32,669 nucleotides of DNA from positions 1 to 32,669 of the forward strand of contig CAZMFZ010000028.1 of NCBI GenBank assembly GCA_964565665.1. Direction: 5' to 3'. The position numbers and the translations under genes are program-made. Positions 17,187 through 25,230 of the stretch are shown here, one piece after another (positions within the stretch are counted from its first letter, which is position 1; the number at the start of each line of letters is the position of its first letter). This DNA is from CAZMFZ01 sp964565665. GTDB taxonomy: Bacteria > Bacteroidota > Bacteroidia > Cytophagales > UBA9547. The notes beneath the pieces are model-generated. The model was given only the letters and a program-made list of their open reading frames with translations. It searched no databases and had not been told where the DNA came from.

Positions 17187-18161
17187 ATGCGAACCAGCAA
17201 AGAATTGATATTGGCCACCAAGCCATTCACCATTGAAAACAGGCTGCAAAGTTGGTACGAAATTGCCATTACTATTTTACTTATAAGTGTGTTTATGGCA
17301 GGTACTTTTGCCCCTATTCCACTTTTATTTCGTTTGCTCTTCAGCCTCGGATTAGGTTTATTGTATGTGCGAATGTTTGTAATATACCACGATTACCAGC
17401 ACCATGCCATTCTTCAAAAATCGAAAATTGCCGAATTTATAATGGTGGCTTTCGGCATATATATTCTTGCTCCTCAAAATATATGGAAGCGTTCGCACGA
17501 CCACCATCATGGTCACAATTCAAAACTCACTACAGCGGCAATTGGCTCATACCCAACGATAAGTAAAAATAAATTTCTGAAAATGTCGAAAGCCGAGCAG
17601 AATTTATACCTTATCAACAGGCATCCGCTAACGGTAATTTTTGGCTATTTCACTTTGTTTATTTATTGGTTGAATGTGAAATCATTTCTCCAAAGCCCTA
17701 GCAGACATGTTGATTCCCTAATTGCTATTGTATTCCATTTAGGAATGGGTACTTTAATAGCTGTACAATTTGGAATACTGAGTTTTTTTGTATGCTGGAT
17801 ATTTCCTTTCTTCGTTGCTTTCGCCATAGGATCTTATTTGTTTTATTCTCAACACAATTTCCCTCAAGCTCAATTTAAAGAAAACCAAGATTGGACCTAC
17901 GACAATGCTGCTCTTACATCTACAAGTTTTATGCAAATGCCAGCCATATTTCATTGGCTTACGGGCGATATTGGCTACCACCATGTGCATCACCTCAATT
18001 CTAGAATTCCATTCTACAGACTTAAAGAAACAATGAAAAACATGCCTGAATTGCAACAAGTATTTACAACTTCATTAAATCCTATTGAAATTTATAAATG
18101 TTTCCAGCTCAAGCTTTGGGATGCAGATAAGGGCAAAATGATACGCCTAAGCGAGCTTTAA
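17187..18161 (+). CDS. Membrane fatty acid desaturase
   Basis: The 324-residue protein carries the three histidine boxes of diiron membrane desaturases: HDYQHH at 68-73, HDHHHGH at 104-110, and HHVHH at 265-269. Hydrophobic pairs lie before box 1 and between boxes 2 and 3. Such enzymes introduce a double bond into acyl chains, using O2 and an electron donor. The open frame extends back to 17097 inside lpxL, but the ATG at 17187, after the lpxL stop, is the more likely start and leaves a normal 17-bp gap. Its pairing with an LpxL-type gene suggests tuning of membrane lipid fluidity or lipid A acyl groups; the substrate cannot be read from sequence. Confidence 0.92.
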   Translation: MRTSKELILATKPFTIENRLQSWYEIAITILLISVFMAGTFAPIPLLFRLLFSLGLGLLYVRMFVIYHDYQHHAILQKSKIAEFIMVAFGIYILAPQNIWKRSHDHHHGHNSKLTTAAIGSYPTISKNKFLKMSKAEQNLYLINRHPLTVIFGYFTLFIYWLNVKSFLQSPSRHVDSLIAIVFHLGMGTLIAVQFGILSFFVCWIFPFFVAFAIGSYLFYSQHNFPQAQFKENQDWTYDNAALTSTSFMQMPAIFHWLTGDIGYHHVHHLNSRIPFYRLKETMKNMPELQQVFTTSLNPIEIYKCFQLKLWDADKGKMIRLSEL

Positions 18162-18196
18162 GTGTAATTAATATAGGATTGCCTGCTTGAGCGGCC

Positions 18197-19003
18197 TCAC
18201 AAATAATTGGATGTCGAAAAATCTTGATTTAAAGCGGTTGCCTTTCCAAACCTTTTCTCCTGAATCATATCGTAGGTTTTTTCATAGTGTGGGTGCTCGG
18301 TTTTCATCCATTTGTCCCAAAACCTAAAGTAAAGACTGTAGTTGCCTTTGAATTTGGAATGATGCAAATTATGATACACAGAAGTGTTGAAAATTTGAAA
18401 TAAAACCGAACTCCTGAACCTCTTTGGCATAAGTTCAAAGCCCAAATGGCCGTACACATTTATTAAAAAACCAATAACAGTAAATAATAAAATTGATATT
18501 GGGTGCATAGGAATGATAAATGCGGCTACCAACAAAACCAGACTTTCAGTAAATGCTTCTATAAAATGAAATGAATAGGAAACCCAAGGCGAAGGGTTTA
18601 CAGATTTATGATGAACTTTATGTGTGAATGTAAAAATGGCTTTATGGTGCAGTAGCCTGTGCATCCAATAAAAATAGGTGTCGTGAACTACCAATGAAAG
18701 CATAAAACTAACTGGCAACCACCACAAAGGAAATTGAGCAATATCATGGTAAATAAGACTATAAGTACGCAATGGGCTGAACAATACTATGTAACCCATC
18801 AAAGTGAGGACAACAAGCGATTGCAACGAATGAACTATCTCCCCAACAAAATCTTTACTTGAAGCTGCCCTTTCCTGTATTTTGGACTTGATAAATTTAC
18901 TAGAAAATAAAAAGTAAAACACAATAAAAGGGATGCCAGAAAGTACTGCATATCTGAGAACACTGATGCCATATATCTTGGCGTATTGGGCTATTATTTC
19001 CAT
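18197..19003 (-). CDS. Sterol desaturase / fatty acid hydroxylase family protein
   Basis: The 268-residue integral membrane protein has the eight-histidine diiron pattern of the family: H107 and H115 with LLHH (119-120), HKVHH (128-132), and HNLHH (211-215). Four or more hydrophobic segments surround them. Bacterial members hydroxylate fatty acids, sphingolipids or carotenoids. The gene converges on the desaturase (35-bp gap), so three lipid-modifying enzymes sit together. A TAGTTTTG element lies 27-34 nt upstream of the ATG. The reaction is uncertain. Confidence 0.9.
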   Translation of the reverse strand: MEIIAQYAKIYGISVLRYAVLSGIPFIVFYFLFSSKFIKSKIQERAASSKDFVGEIVHSLQSLVVLTLMGYIVLFSPLRTYSLIYHDIAQFPLWWLPVSFMLSLVVHDTYFYWMHRLLHHKAIFTFTHKVHHKSVNPSPWVSYSFHFIEAFTESLVLLVAAFIIPMHPISILLFTVIGFLINVYGHLGFELMPKRFRSSVLFQIFNTSVYHNLHHSKFKGNYSLYFRFWDKWMKTEHPHYEKTYDMIQEKRFGKATALNQDFSTSNYL

Positions 19004-19029
19004 GACTTATTTTGTTGAGTAATTGAATA

Positions 19030-19037
19030 CAAAACTA
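19030..19037 (-). promoter_or_regulatory. Candidate -7 element of the hydroxylase gene (TAGTTTTG)
   Basis: Minus-strand TAGTTTTG ends 26 nt before the ATG at 19003. A TTG exists further upstream but at 26-bp spacing, too far for the usual -33. Confidence 0.45.
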
Positions 19038-19073
19038 GATAGTTGGGAGGAGGAGAAAATTAACAATAGATAA

Positions 19074-19676
19074 TTAATGATTTTTTCCTTCTGATAGCCG
19101 CTTTCGGATTCTGCTCAAGGATACGGGCGTGATGCCCAATAATGAAGCTATATATTTGTTAGGAATTCGGTTTGCAATGTTGGGTTTGTCTTTTACAAAC
19201 TGCAAATACCGTTCCTCTGGCGATAGCAAAATAAAAGATTCAACTCGGGTGATGGATTCCCCTAGCATGTGCAACAAAAAATGCCTCCTACCCTCTTCCA
19301 GCTTTGGATTTTGCTTGCCAAACGATTGGGCCGTTTCAAAATCAACTTCCAAAAGGGTGGTTTTCTCAACGGCCTGATAGATATACCGAGAAGGTTTGTT
19401 GAAAATAATATTGTCGTAGGCGGCCACAAATTGGACTTCCCAACGCACCAAAGTTGTGATTTCATCACCATTGTCCTGAATTAAATAGGCTCGAATAAAT
19501 CCCTTTTTGATACAGGCTATTTTCTTTTGGTTTTCCCCTTGGCTGATGAAAATATCGCCTGGCTCAAGCTGTTTCTGATGAACCAAATTGAACATTTTGA
19601 CTATATCTGCTAAATCCAGATTTTTAAAAAGAGCGAGATAAAACTTTATTTTTTCTGGATCTATCATGGTAGCCAA
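19074..19676 (-). CDS. Crp/Fnr-family transcriptional regulator
   Basis: The 200-residue protein has an N-terminal cupin-like sensor domain (about 25-120; QLEPGDIFISQGENQKKIAC marks its first strands) and a C-terminal winged helix. The recognition helix lies in IASLLGITPVSLSRIRKRL (about 176-194). The phosphate-binding cassette that binds cyclic AMP in E. coli Crp is not recognisable, as in most Bacteroidota members of this group, so the ligand is unknown. It may control the neighbouring hydroxylase or bat genes, but that is inference. No clear promoter or operator was found in the 80 bp upstream. Confidence 0.92.
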   Translation of the reverse strand: MATMIDPEKIKFYLALFKNLDLADIVKMFNLVHQKQLEPGDIFISQGENQKKIACIKKGFIRAYLIQDNGDEITTLVRWEVQFVAAYDNIIFNKPSRYIYQAVEKTTLLEVDFETAQSFGKQNPKLEEGRRHFLLHMLGESITRVESFILLSPEERYLQFVKDKPNIANRIPNKYIASLLGITPVSLSRIRKRLSEGKNH

Positions 19677-19756
19677 CGCTTCAAAAGTTGATCAATTATG
19701 GAAATTATTCAAACTCAAATTAGAATACACCTAATAGAATTTCCAATTCCCCTTTT

Positions 19757-20821
19757 TCAATCCTCTAACGCATTAGTGAGGAAAGTGACTTTTGTCGATA
19801 GCCAAAGCAAAAAGAATAACATTCCCCAAATCAGATATATGTTGTAGTAGTCACGAGTGTCCTTATATCTCGTTTCCTTTATTTCGGCTTTCTCATATTT
19901 GTCTATTGTAGCGAAAATATTTTTCAAAGCACTGTTGCTAGAGGCACGGTAAAATCGCCCTTCTCCAATGTTCGCAATTTTCCTAAGCGTAGTTTCGTCA
20001 AGTGCGTTTTGCACATATTGCACGTTGCCAAATGGATCTTTGCCGAAAGGCACTTGCCCATCTTTGCCTACAGCTATGGTGTATATTTTAATGCTGAATG
20101 CGTGAGCCAATTCTGCTGCAGTAATTGGGTTGATATTTCCTGCGGTGTTATCGCCATCACTCAAAAGTATTATCACTTTCGATTTACTTTCAGATTCCTG
20201 AAATCGGTTTACAGCCACAGCCAAAGCACTGCCAATGGCTGTTCCGCCTTTTTTAATCAAATCGAATCTTATTTCATCAATATAGCCTTGTAATAAAGCA
20301 TAATCTGTAGTGAGTGGCGAAAGTGAATACGCATCGCCAGAAAAAACTACCACCCCAATTCTATCATGCAATCTGCCTTTTACGAAGCTTTCGGCTACTT
20401 TTTTTGCGGCTTCCAATCGATTGGGCGTAAAATCTTCAATCTGCATCGATTCTGAAATGTCCATCACGAGCATTATATCTATCCCTTCGGTGTATTGCTC
20501 TACTTTCTCATTGGTTTTTTGCGGTCGAGCCAATGCTACCAGTATGCAGGCTATGAAAATACTGAATATAATATCGGGAATAAATCGCAGCCAAACCACC
20601 CACGATGTTTTTACATTTTTCTCAGGGAAGGCGAAATCAAGTCTGTCTCTAAAGCTGATATGAATAAGCCATCGCACCAAAAAAACCAACGGGATACCAA
20701 GCACACCATATAAAAACAAGGGATTTTCATAGGTAAAGCTTTTCAAGGTGTCGGGGCGAAACCATTGTAGAGAGAGCCATTGAAAAGTATTTTTGTCTAG
20801 GTTTAAAAATTCATCAAGCAT
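19757..20821 (-). CDS. batA: BatA-like VWA-domain membrane protein
   Basis: The 354-residue protein has hydrophobic segments near 36-53 and 80-97, a von Willebrand A domain (about 113-300), and a C-terminal membrane helix (about 327-348). The metal site (MIDAS) is complete: DISES at 121-125, and Asp222 in SDGDN. The segment after the second helix, VALARPQK, is typical of BatA/BatB. Bat proteins are aerotolerance or stress proteins of Bacteroidota, usually working with a MoxR ATPase and a DUF58 protein. Neither is next to it here. It overlaps the preceding gene by 8 bp. Confidence 0.9.
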   Translation of the reverse strand: MLDEFLNLDKNTFQWLSLQWFRPDTLKSFTYENPLFLYGVLGIPLVFLVRWLIHISFRDRLDFAFPEKNVKTSWVVWLRFIPDIIFSIFIACILVALARPQKTNEKVEQYTEGIDIMLVMDISESMQIEDFTPNRLEAAKKVAESFVKGRLHDRIGVVVFSGDAYSLSPLTTDYALLQGYIDEIRFDLIKKGGTAIGSALAVAVNRFQESESKSKVIILLSDGDNTAGNINPITAAELAHAFSIKIYTIAVGKDGQVPFGKDPFGNVQYVQNALDETTLRKIANIGEGRFYRASSNSALKNIFATIDKYEKAEIKETRYKDTRDYYNIYLIWGMLFFLLWLSTKVTFLTNALED

Positions 20822-21740
20822 TTTCCAATTCCTTCTGTTTTTGTTGGTATCTCAGTGTGGCAGTTTCTCGCAAGTTAACAATAGAGTTGGTCAGGTTTTC
20901 ATTTACATAACCGCCATATATTGCTCTATCGAAGTTTTGAAGCGAAGAGGTAAGTTGGTTATAGTCAAATAATTTAGATATTTCTTTGGAAGTCAAGGTT
21001 GTATAAGGCAATTTTTCCAATTTTTCCAGGTATTTTTTCCAAGTACTAAGTGTCAATTCTAGTTCAGAAGTGGTTGTTTGGGAAATATACGCTATTTCTA
21101 TTTTTTCAAAATTTCTGATAAATGATTTATAATCTCTTCCAATCAAATACAATCGGTACCTATTAAGTATCTTTTTCCTGAAAAACACAAGAACAATGGC
21201 AATTATTAATAATAAAATACCCAACCCAATAAGCAAATAAGGGTAATTCAATTTGCCTGAAAGTACTTTATATTGGGTATTAACCCTTAGAGAGTCAGTG
21301 CCAGATGTTTGTGTAATTACCTCGCTTAATAAAATTTCCGCATCGTTGCTATACAAAGGCAATGTGTCGCCCCCTTCATACAAGTATACGGGCAGCGACA
21401 GCCTAAAATTAGATTCGAGTTCAAAAGTAGTAAGCGTATATACTATACTATCGGTACTTTCAACACTATCGGTGTGGGTGGGGTAGAAATCTTTTTTTAC
21501 AAACTCGAAGGGAAAAAAATTGTAAGCAGAATCGGGAAATAGAAATTCGGCAGCAGGATTGTGCTTATATATAAGTGCTAATTTCACTTGTTCGCCAATT
21601 TTTACACTGTCTTTTCTGAAATAAGCTTCGGGGAGATTGTATCGTTTTGCCCCTTGCAATGGAATTAAAACAATAAAAGTAAAAAGCGATACAATGGTAA
21701 AAGCAATTTTGATATTCAAATTCAATCTATTTGGCCACAT
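20814..21740 (-). CDS. BatD-like membrane protein
   Basis: The 308-residue protein has an N-terminal signal or membrane segment (about 10-28), a beta-rich extracytoplasmic part of about 135 residues, one membrane helix (about 167-190, PYLLIGLGILLLIIAIVLVFF) and a helical cytoplasmic tail. This layout, and its translation coupling to batA, match BatD-like proteins or the DUF4381-like member of bat operons. Sequence identity to either cannot be judged here. A promoter with both TTG (-33) and TAATTTTG (-7) elements lies upstream, so this gene is first in the pair. Confidence 0.65.
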   Translation of the reverse strand: MWPNRLNLNIKIAFTIVSLFTFIVLIPLQGAKRYNLPEAYFRKDSVKIGEQVKLALIYKHNPAAEFLFPDSAYNFFPFEFVKKDFYPTHTDSVESTDSIVYTLTTFELESNFRLSLPVYLYEGGDTLPLYSNDAEILLSEVITQTSGTDSLRVNTQYKVLSGKLNYPYLLIGLGILLLIIAIVLVFFRKKILNRYRLYLIGRDYKSFIRNFEKIEIAYISQTTTSELELTLSTWKKYLEKLEKLPYTTLTSKEISKLFDYNQLTSSLQNFDRAIYGGYVNENLTNSIVNLRETATLRYQQKQKELENA

Positions 21741-21768
21741 ACGAAATGCGAATCGGGCATTGGAATTG

Positions 21769-21798
21769 CAAAATTATAATATCAATCGATTTAGGCAA
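21769..21798 (-). promoter_or_regulatory. Promoter of the batD-like/batA pair
   Basis: On the minus strand a TTG (from 21796-21798) is followed by 19 bp and TAATTTTG (21769-21776). This is the best full -33/-7 pair in the window and ends 28 nt before the start at 21740. Confidence 0.6.
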
Positions 21799-21844
21799 TG
21801 TTTATTGTAAATGATGGCGATGCGGATATTAATTTCTCAAAAAT

Positions 21845-21872
21845 TTAACAATTTCATAACACGCTTTAAGCA
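21845..21872 (+). promoter_or_regulatory. Pho-box-like repeats upstream of the TonB receptor
   Basis: TTAACA (21845-21850) and ATAACA (21856-21861) are 11 bp apart. A weak third copy, TAAGCA (21867-21872), keeps the period. The third copy ends 21 bp before a TAGTTTTG element. Weaker than the two other boxes in this window. Confidence 0.4.
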
Positions 21873-21893
21873 ACCTTTTTAATTTGCTAGCAC

Positions 21894-21901
21894 TAGTTTT
21901 G
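21894..21901 (+). promoter_or_regulatory. -7 element of the TonB receptor (TAGTTTTG)
   Basis: TAGTTTTG lies 39 nt before the ATG at 21941. No -33 TTG at the expected spacing, as expected for an activator-dependent promoter. Confidence 0.5.
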
Positions 21902-21940
21902 CGGCTTAGGTAAGAATTAATTAGCCAAACACTTTACAAC

Positions 21941-24862
21941 ATGCGCCAGCAATTACTAAGTATCATCTCAACATTTCTCATCTGTTTTTTTGCCATCGGA
22001 AATATATCTGCCCAAGATGTGAAGAAAGGGACATTAGCTGGTAAAATAACAGATAACAAAACAGGCGAAGAGATAATAGGTGCTATTGTATTGGTAGAGA
22101 ATACAAGCACAGGTGCAGCTACAGATTTGGATGGCAAATATTTTTTAAAGCTCAATCCAGGTACTTACACTGTGTTAATCAGCTATGTTTCTTATAAAAC
22201 AAAGAAGCTGGAAAATATAGAGATAAAAGAAGCCGAGTTGAATTCGATAAACGTAACTATGGAGGAGGATTCCAAACAATTAGACGAAGTAGTAATAGTA
22301 GGAGAGGCAAAGAAGGAATCGGCAGCTGGTTTATTGCTGCAACAAAAAAATGCAATGGCTGTTTCAAGTGGTATTTCTGCCGATCTTATTCGTAAAATGC
22401 CAGATAGAACTACTGCTGATGTACTGAAGCGCGTAAGTGGTGCCACTATACAAGATGGAAAATTTGCGATTATTCGAGGTATGCAAGACAGGTACAATTA
22501 TGGATTGATAAACGGATCGCCATTGCCTAGCTCTGAGCCAGATAGGAAAGCATTTTCTCTTGATTTGGTGCCAGCTCAAGTGGTTGACAATATGATTATA
22601 TCTAAAACCGCAACTCCTGACATGCCAGGCGATTTTGCAGGAGGGCTTATTCAAATTAACACCAGAGATATTCCAGATGAGAACATTAGATTTCTAAATG
22701 TAGGCTTAGGTGCAAATTCGATTACAACTTTTAGAGAGTTTTACAAAGGCCCTCAAAGCGGGGGTACAGATTTTTTAGGGATAGAAAACGGAGCAAGGCA
22801 GTTGCCAAGTGGGGCATCAGGCCAGGAAAGAGCCATTGAAACCGGAAACGATGTGTTTAATAACGGGCAATTATTAACCGAGCAAACCAAGCTTTTCAAC
22901 AACGATTTTACACCCACAAAAACCAGTGCTGCTCCAAATATTACGCTTCAAGCAGGTATATCCCAAAGAGCAAAAATTCTTAACAATGATTTTGGACTCA
23001 TAGCCGCTTTAACTTATGCCAATAACAATGTGTATGAGCCTTATGAAAGAAATACACCTGTAATTGGAAATGCTGCTACCTACCAAAGAACGGATACTAC
23101 ACAAGGCTTTTTTTATGAAAATAGGAGATACAGAAACACTGTTAATTTGGGAGGTATTTTGAACCTCACCTACAAAATAGGTCAAAATCACAAGTTCTTT
23201 TTTAAAAATTTGCTAACCCAAGTAGCCACTGATCAAACTATTTTGAGAGAAGGAAAGATATATCAAGATGGTTTTCCTGCAGGAGGCAAATACACAAATG
23301 ACAAAGACGTTGCGTATTTTTACCAATCGAATCGTTCCGTTTTTAGTCAATTTGGGGGGGAAAGTGTATTGAACCCTACTTCAAAACTAAAATTAAACTA
23401 TGTGTTTGGGTTTACTGATATATTTATGCAGGTACCAGATTTCAAAAGAAATTTCTCTCGCGCATCAGGGAACTCGAGAATGGAGGCAGATAGTGCGACC
23501 AAACGAAAAATTAACGGCATACCTTTCTCGCCAGCAAGTCCTAACAATCCCGGGCGTTTTTTCTTTGATTTAAAGGAAAATAGCTTGAGCGGCAATTTTG
23601 ATGTATCTATATTGTCTCAGGCTACAAGAACCACTGTGAAAGCGGGGGGAGCTTTTCAGTTGAGAAATAGACTGTTCCAAGGTAGAAACTACAATTTTAC
23701 TACCAATAACCTCCCTTGGTTTACAGACCCTGCTCGTGGGGGGGAATTAAAAAATGATTTGTCTAAATCGTATGTGCTTGATTCAAACATTTCTGCATTA
23801 GGTGGAGACACAGGTAGGTATTTCCAAGTAGAGACCACTCAGAAATCAGATAAATATATCGCTTCTTCTCAATTGTTTTCCGCCTTTTTAATGGGCGAAA
23901 CCAAATTTTTACCTAGTTTGAGAGCTATATATGGCGCCAGATTGGAATCTTATTCCCAGTCAATTTCATCGTCAACGCAAGGGGCAGACATTAAAAAAGA
24001 TACTACATGGAACGATATTTTGCCTAGCATAAATTTGGTATGGGCTGTTACCGAACGGATCAATGCCAGAATTGCCTATTCTCGGACGCTTTCAAGGCCT
24101 GAATTTAGAGAATTTGCCCCGCTGTCGTTTTATGATTTTACCAGAAACTCAATCTTTGTGGGTAATCCAAATTTGACTAGAGCCAGAATCGATAATTTCG
24201 ACTTCAAATTGGAATGGTTTCCATCAAGCGGGCAAACATTCTCCATAAATCCTTTTTACAAAATATTCAGCAACCCAGTAGAAACCGTTATTCAACCAAG
24301 CCAAGGTGGACTAGCACAAATTAGTTTTCAAAACGCCAAAGGAGCTTATGTAGGGGGCGTGGAATTTGAAGCCAGAACCAATTTGGCATTTTTGAAAAAG
24401 GGAAGTAGTGTATTGGAAAATATCACATTCTTTGGTAATTATACCCTTATCACTTCTTTAGTCGATCAATCAAATATCGAAAGCATTGCAGATGATGTAA
24501 AATCTAGGCCGTTGCAGGGTCAATCACCGTATGTGTTCAACTTAGGTGTGCAATACAATACCCTCAAAGACTTCAACATAACACTAACCGCCAATCAATA
24601 TGGAAGGCGCATTGCCTTTGTAGGTCAGGAAAATAAATTTCAAGTATGGGAAGCACCCCGCTTAGTAATGGATTTTTCAATTTCTAAAACATTCAATAAA
24701 AAGTTTAATCTCAAAGGAACAATAGGTGACCTAATTGCGGAGGATTTGATCTTTTATTACGACTTGGATAGAAATGGAGCATTTGATAAGAATAGAGACG
24801 AAACTTTTGAAAAATACAGAAGGGGTTACAACGTAGCAATTACAGCGGGTTATAATTTTTAA
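21941..24862 (+). CDS. TonB-dependent receptor with carboxypeptidase-like N-terminal domain
   Basis: The 973-residue outer-membrane protein begins with a signal peptide (cleavage near NISA, residue 24). A carboxypeptidase-D-regulatory-like beta domain follows (about 28-112, with GKITDNKTGEEIIGA and DLDGKYFLKL). The plug domain (about 135-245) contains LKRVSGATIQDGKFAIIRG and the conserved DMPGDFAGGLIQINT, and the rest is beta-barrel ending in aromatic Phe. It imports a substrate using TonB energy. It is not a SusC type, and no SusD partner follows. The next gene on the same strand, 368 bp on, is a T9SS surface protein with a similar regulatory pattern upstream, so the two may act together. 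The substrate is unknown; phosphorus-containing compounds are my inference. Confidence 0.93.
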   Translation: MRQQLLSIISTFLICFFAIGNISAQDVKKGTLAGKITDNKTGEEIIGAIVLVENTSTGAATDLDGKYFLKLNPGTYTVLISYVSYKTKKLENIEIKEAELNSINVTMEEDSKQLDEVVIVGEAKKESAAGLLLQQKNAMAVSSGISADLIRKMPDRTTADVLKRVSGATIQDGKFAIIRGMQDRYNYGLINGSPLPSSEPDRKAFSLDLVPAQVVDNMIISKTATPDMPGDFAGGLIQINTRDIPDENIRFLNVGLGANSITTFREFYKGPQSGGTDFLGIENGARQLPSGASGQERAIETGNDVFNNGQLLTEQTKLFNNDFTPTKTSAAPNITLQAGISQRAKILNNDFGLIAALTYANNNVYEPYERNTPVIGNAATYQRTDTTQGFFYENRRYRNTVNLGGILNLTYKIGQNHKFFFKNLLTQVATDQTILREGKIYQDGFPAGGKYTNDKDVAYFYQSNRSVFSQFGGESVLNPTSKLKLNYVFGFTDIFMQVPDFKRNFSRASGNSRMEADSATKRKINGIPFSPASPNNPGRFFFDLKENSLSGNFDVSILSQATRTTVKAGGAFQLRNRLFQGRNYNFTTNNLPWFTDPARGGELKNDLSKSYVLDSNISALGGDTGRYFQVETTQKSDKYIASSQLFSAFLMGETKFLPSLRAIYGARLESYSQSISSSTQGADIKKDTTWNDILPSINLVWAVTERINARIAYSRTLSRPEFREFAPLSFYDFTRNSIFVGNPNLTRARIDNFDFKLEWFPSSGQTFSINPFYKIFSNPVETVIQPSQGGLAQISFQNAKGAYVGGVEFEARTNLAFLKKGSSVLENITFFGNYTLITSLVDQSNIESIADDVKSRPLQGQSPYVFNLGVQYNTLKDFNITLTANQYGRRIAFVGQENKFQVWEAPRLVMDFSISKTFNKKFNLKGTIGDLIAEDLIFYYDLDRNGAFDKNRDETFEKYRRGYNVAITAGYNF

Positions 24863-25129
24863 GGGCTTTCTCTCGTCTTAGCAGGCAAGCTTATAGCCGC
24901 GGGTTGCAGTGCTCAAGGCAGCAAGAAGCGACCTTTTCTCACCATTTCACCGCAGCGATCGGGAAGGGGTTTTATACATTCCCATTCGCACTACTTATTA
25001 GATTGGTATGGTCTATTTTTCTGGTCAAATAGGTGTTGTGTTTCACAATTGCTTTGTTGGCGTGTAGGGTTTAGCTTCAATAGCTTACCATAGTAGTGTA
25101 GGATAATGTATTGAATTAATGTGCCCTTA

Positions 25130-25168
25130 TTAACATTCTCTTAACACAAACTTAAAACTGCCTTAACC
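25130..25168 (+). promoter_or_regulatory. Four-copy Pho-box-like direct repeat
   Basis: TTAACA (25130-25135), TTAACA (25141-25146), TTAAAA (25152-25157) and TTAACC (25163-25168) follow one another at exactly 11 bp, with 5-bp spacers. Copies 2-4 are each preceded by C, giving CTTAAC. The array replaces the -33 region and ends 20 bp before TAGTTTTG. Direct repeats of this word and period are bound by PhoP in Bacillus and by the cyanobacterial PhoB homologue. Confidence 0.7.
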
Positions 25169-25188
25169 TTCCCCATTTTTTTTGAATG

Positions 25189-25196
25189 TAGTTTTG
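25189..25196 (+). promoter_or_regulatory. -7 element of the T9SS beta-helix gene (TAGTTTTG)
   Basis: TAGTTTTG lies 34 nt before the ATG at 25231. There is no TTG at -33; the repeat box takes that place. Confidence 0.6.
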
Positions 25197-25230
25197 CCCA
25201 ATTGTTTGTTTAACCAAACTATATCTAAAA

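Larger units (their letters stand above)
24863..25230 (+). other. 368-bp intergenic region with no gene
   Basis: No coding frame is supported. The first 110 bp are richer in G and C than the surroundings, with no hairpin I could identify as a terminator. The last 100 bp hold the four-repeat box and the -7 element of the next gene. Confidence 0.6.

Noticed and set aside
24885..24990. Slightly GC-rich stretch after the TonB receptor as an RNA gene or riboswitch
   Set aside because: No tRNA, cobalamin or other known riboswitch core, and no stable fold was recognised by eye.
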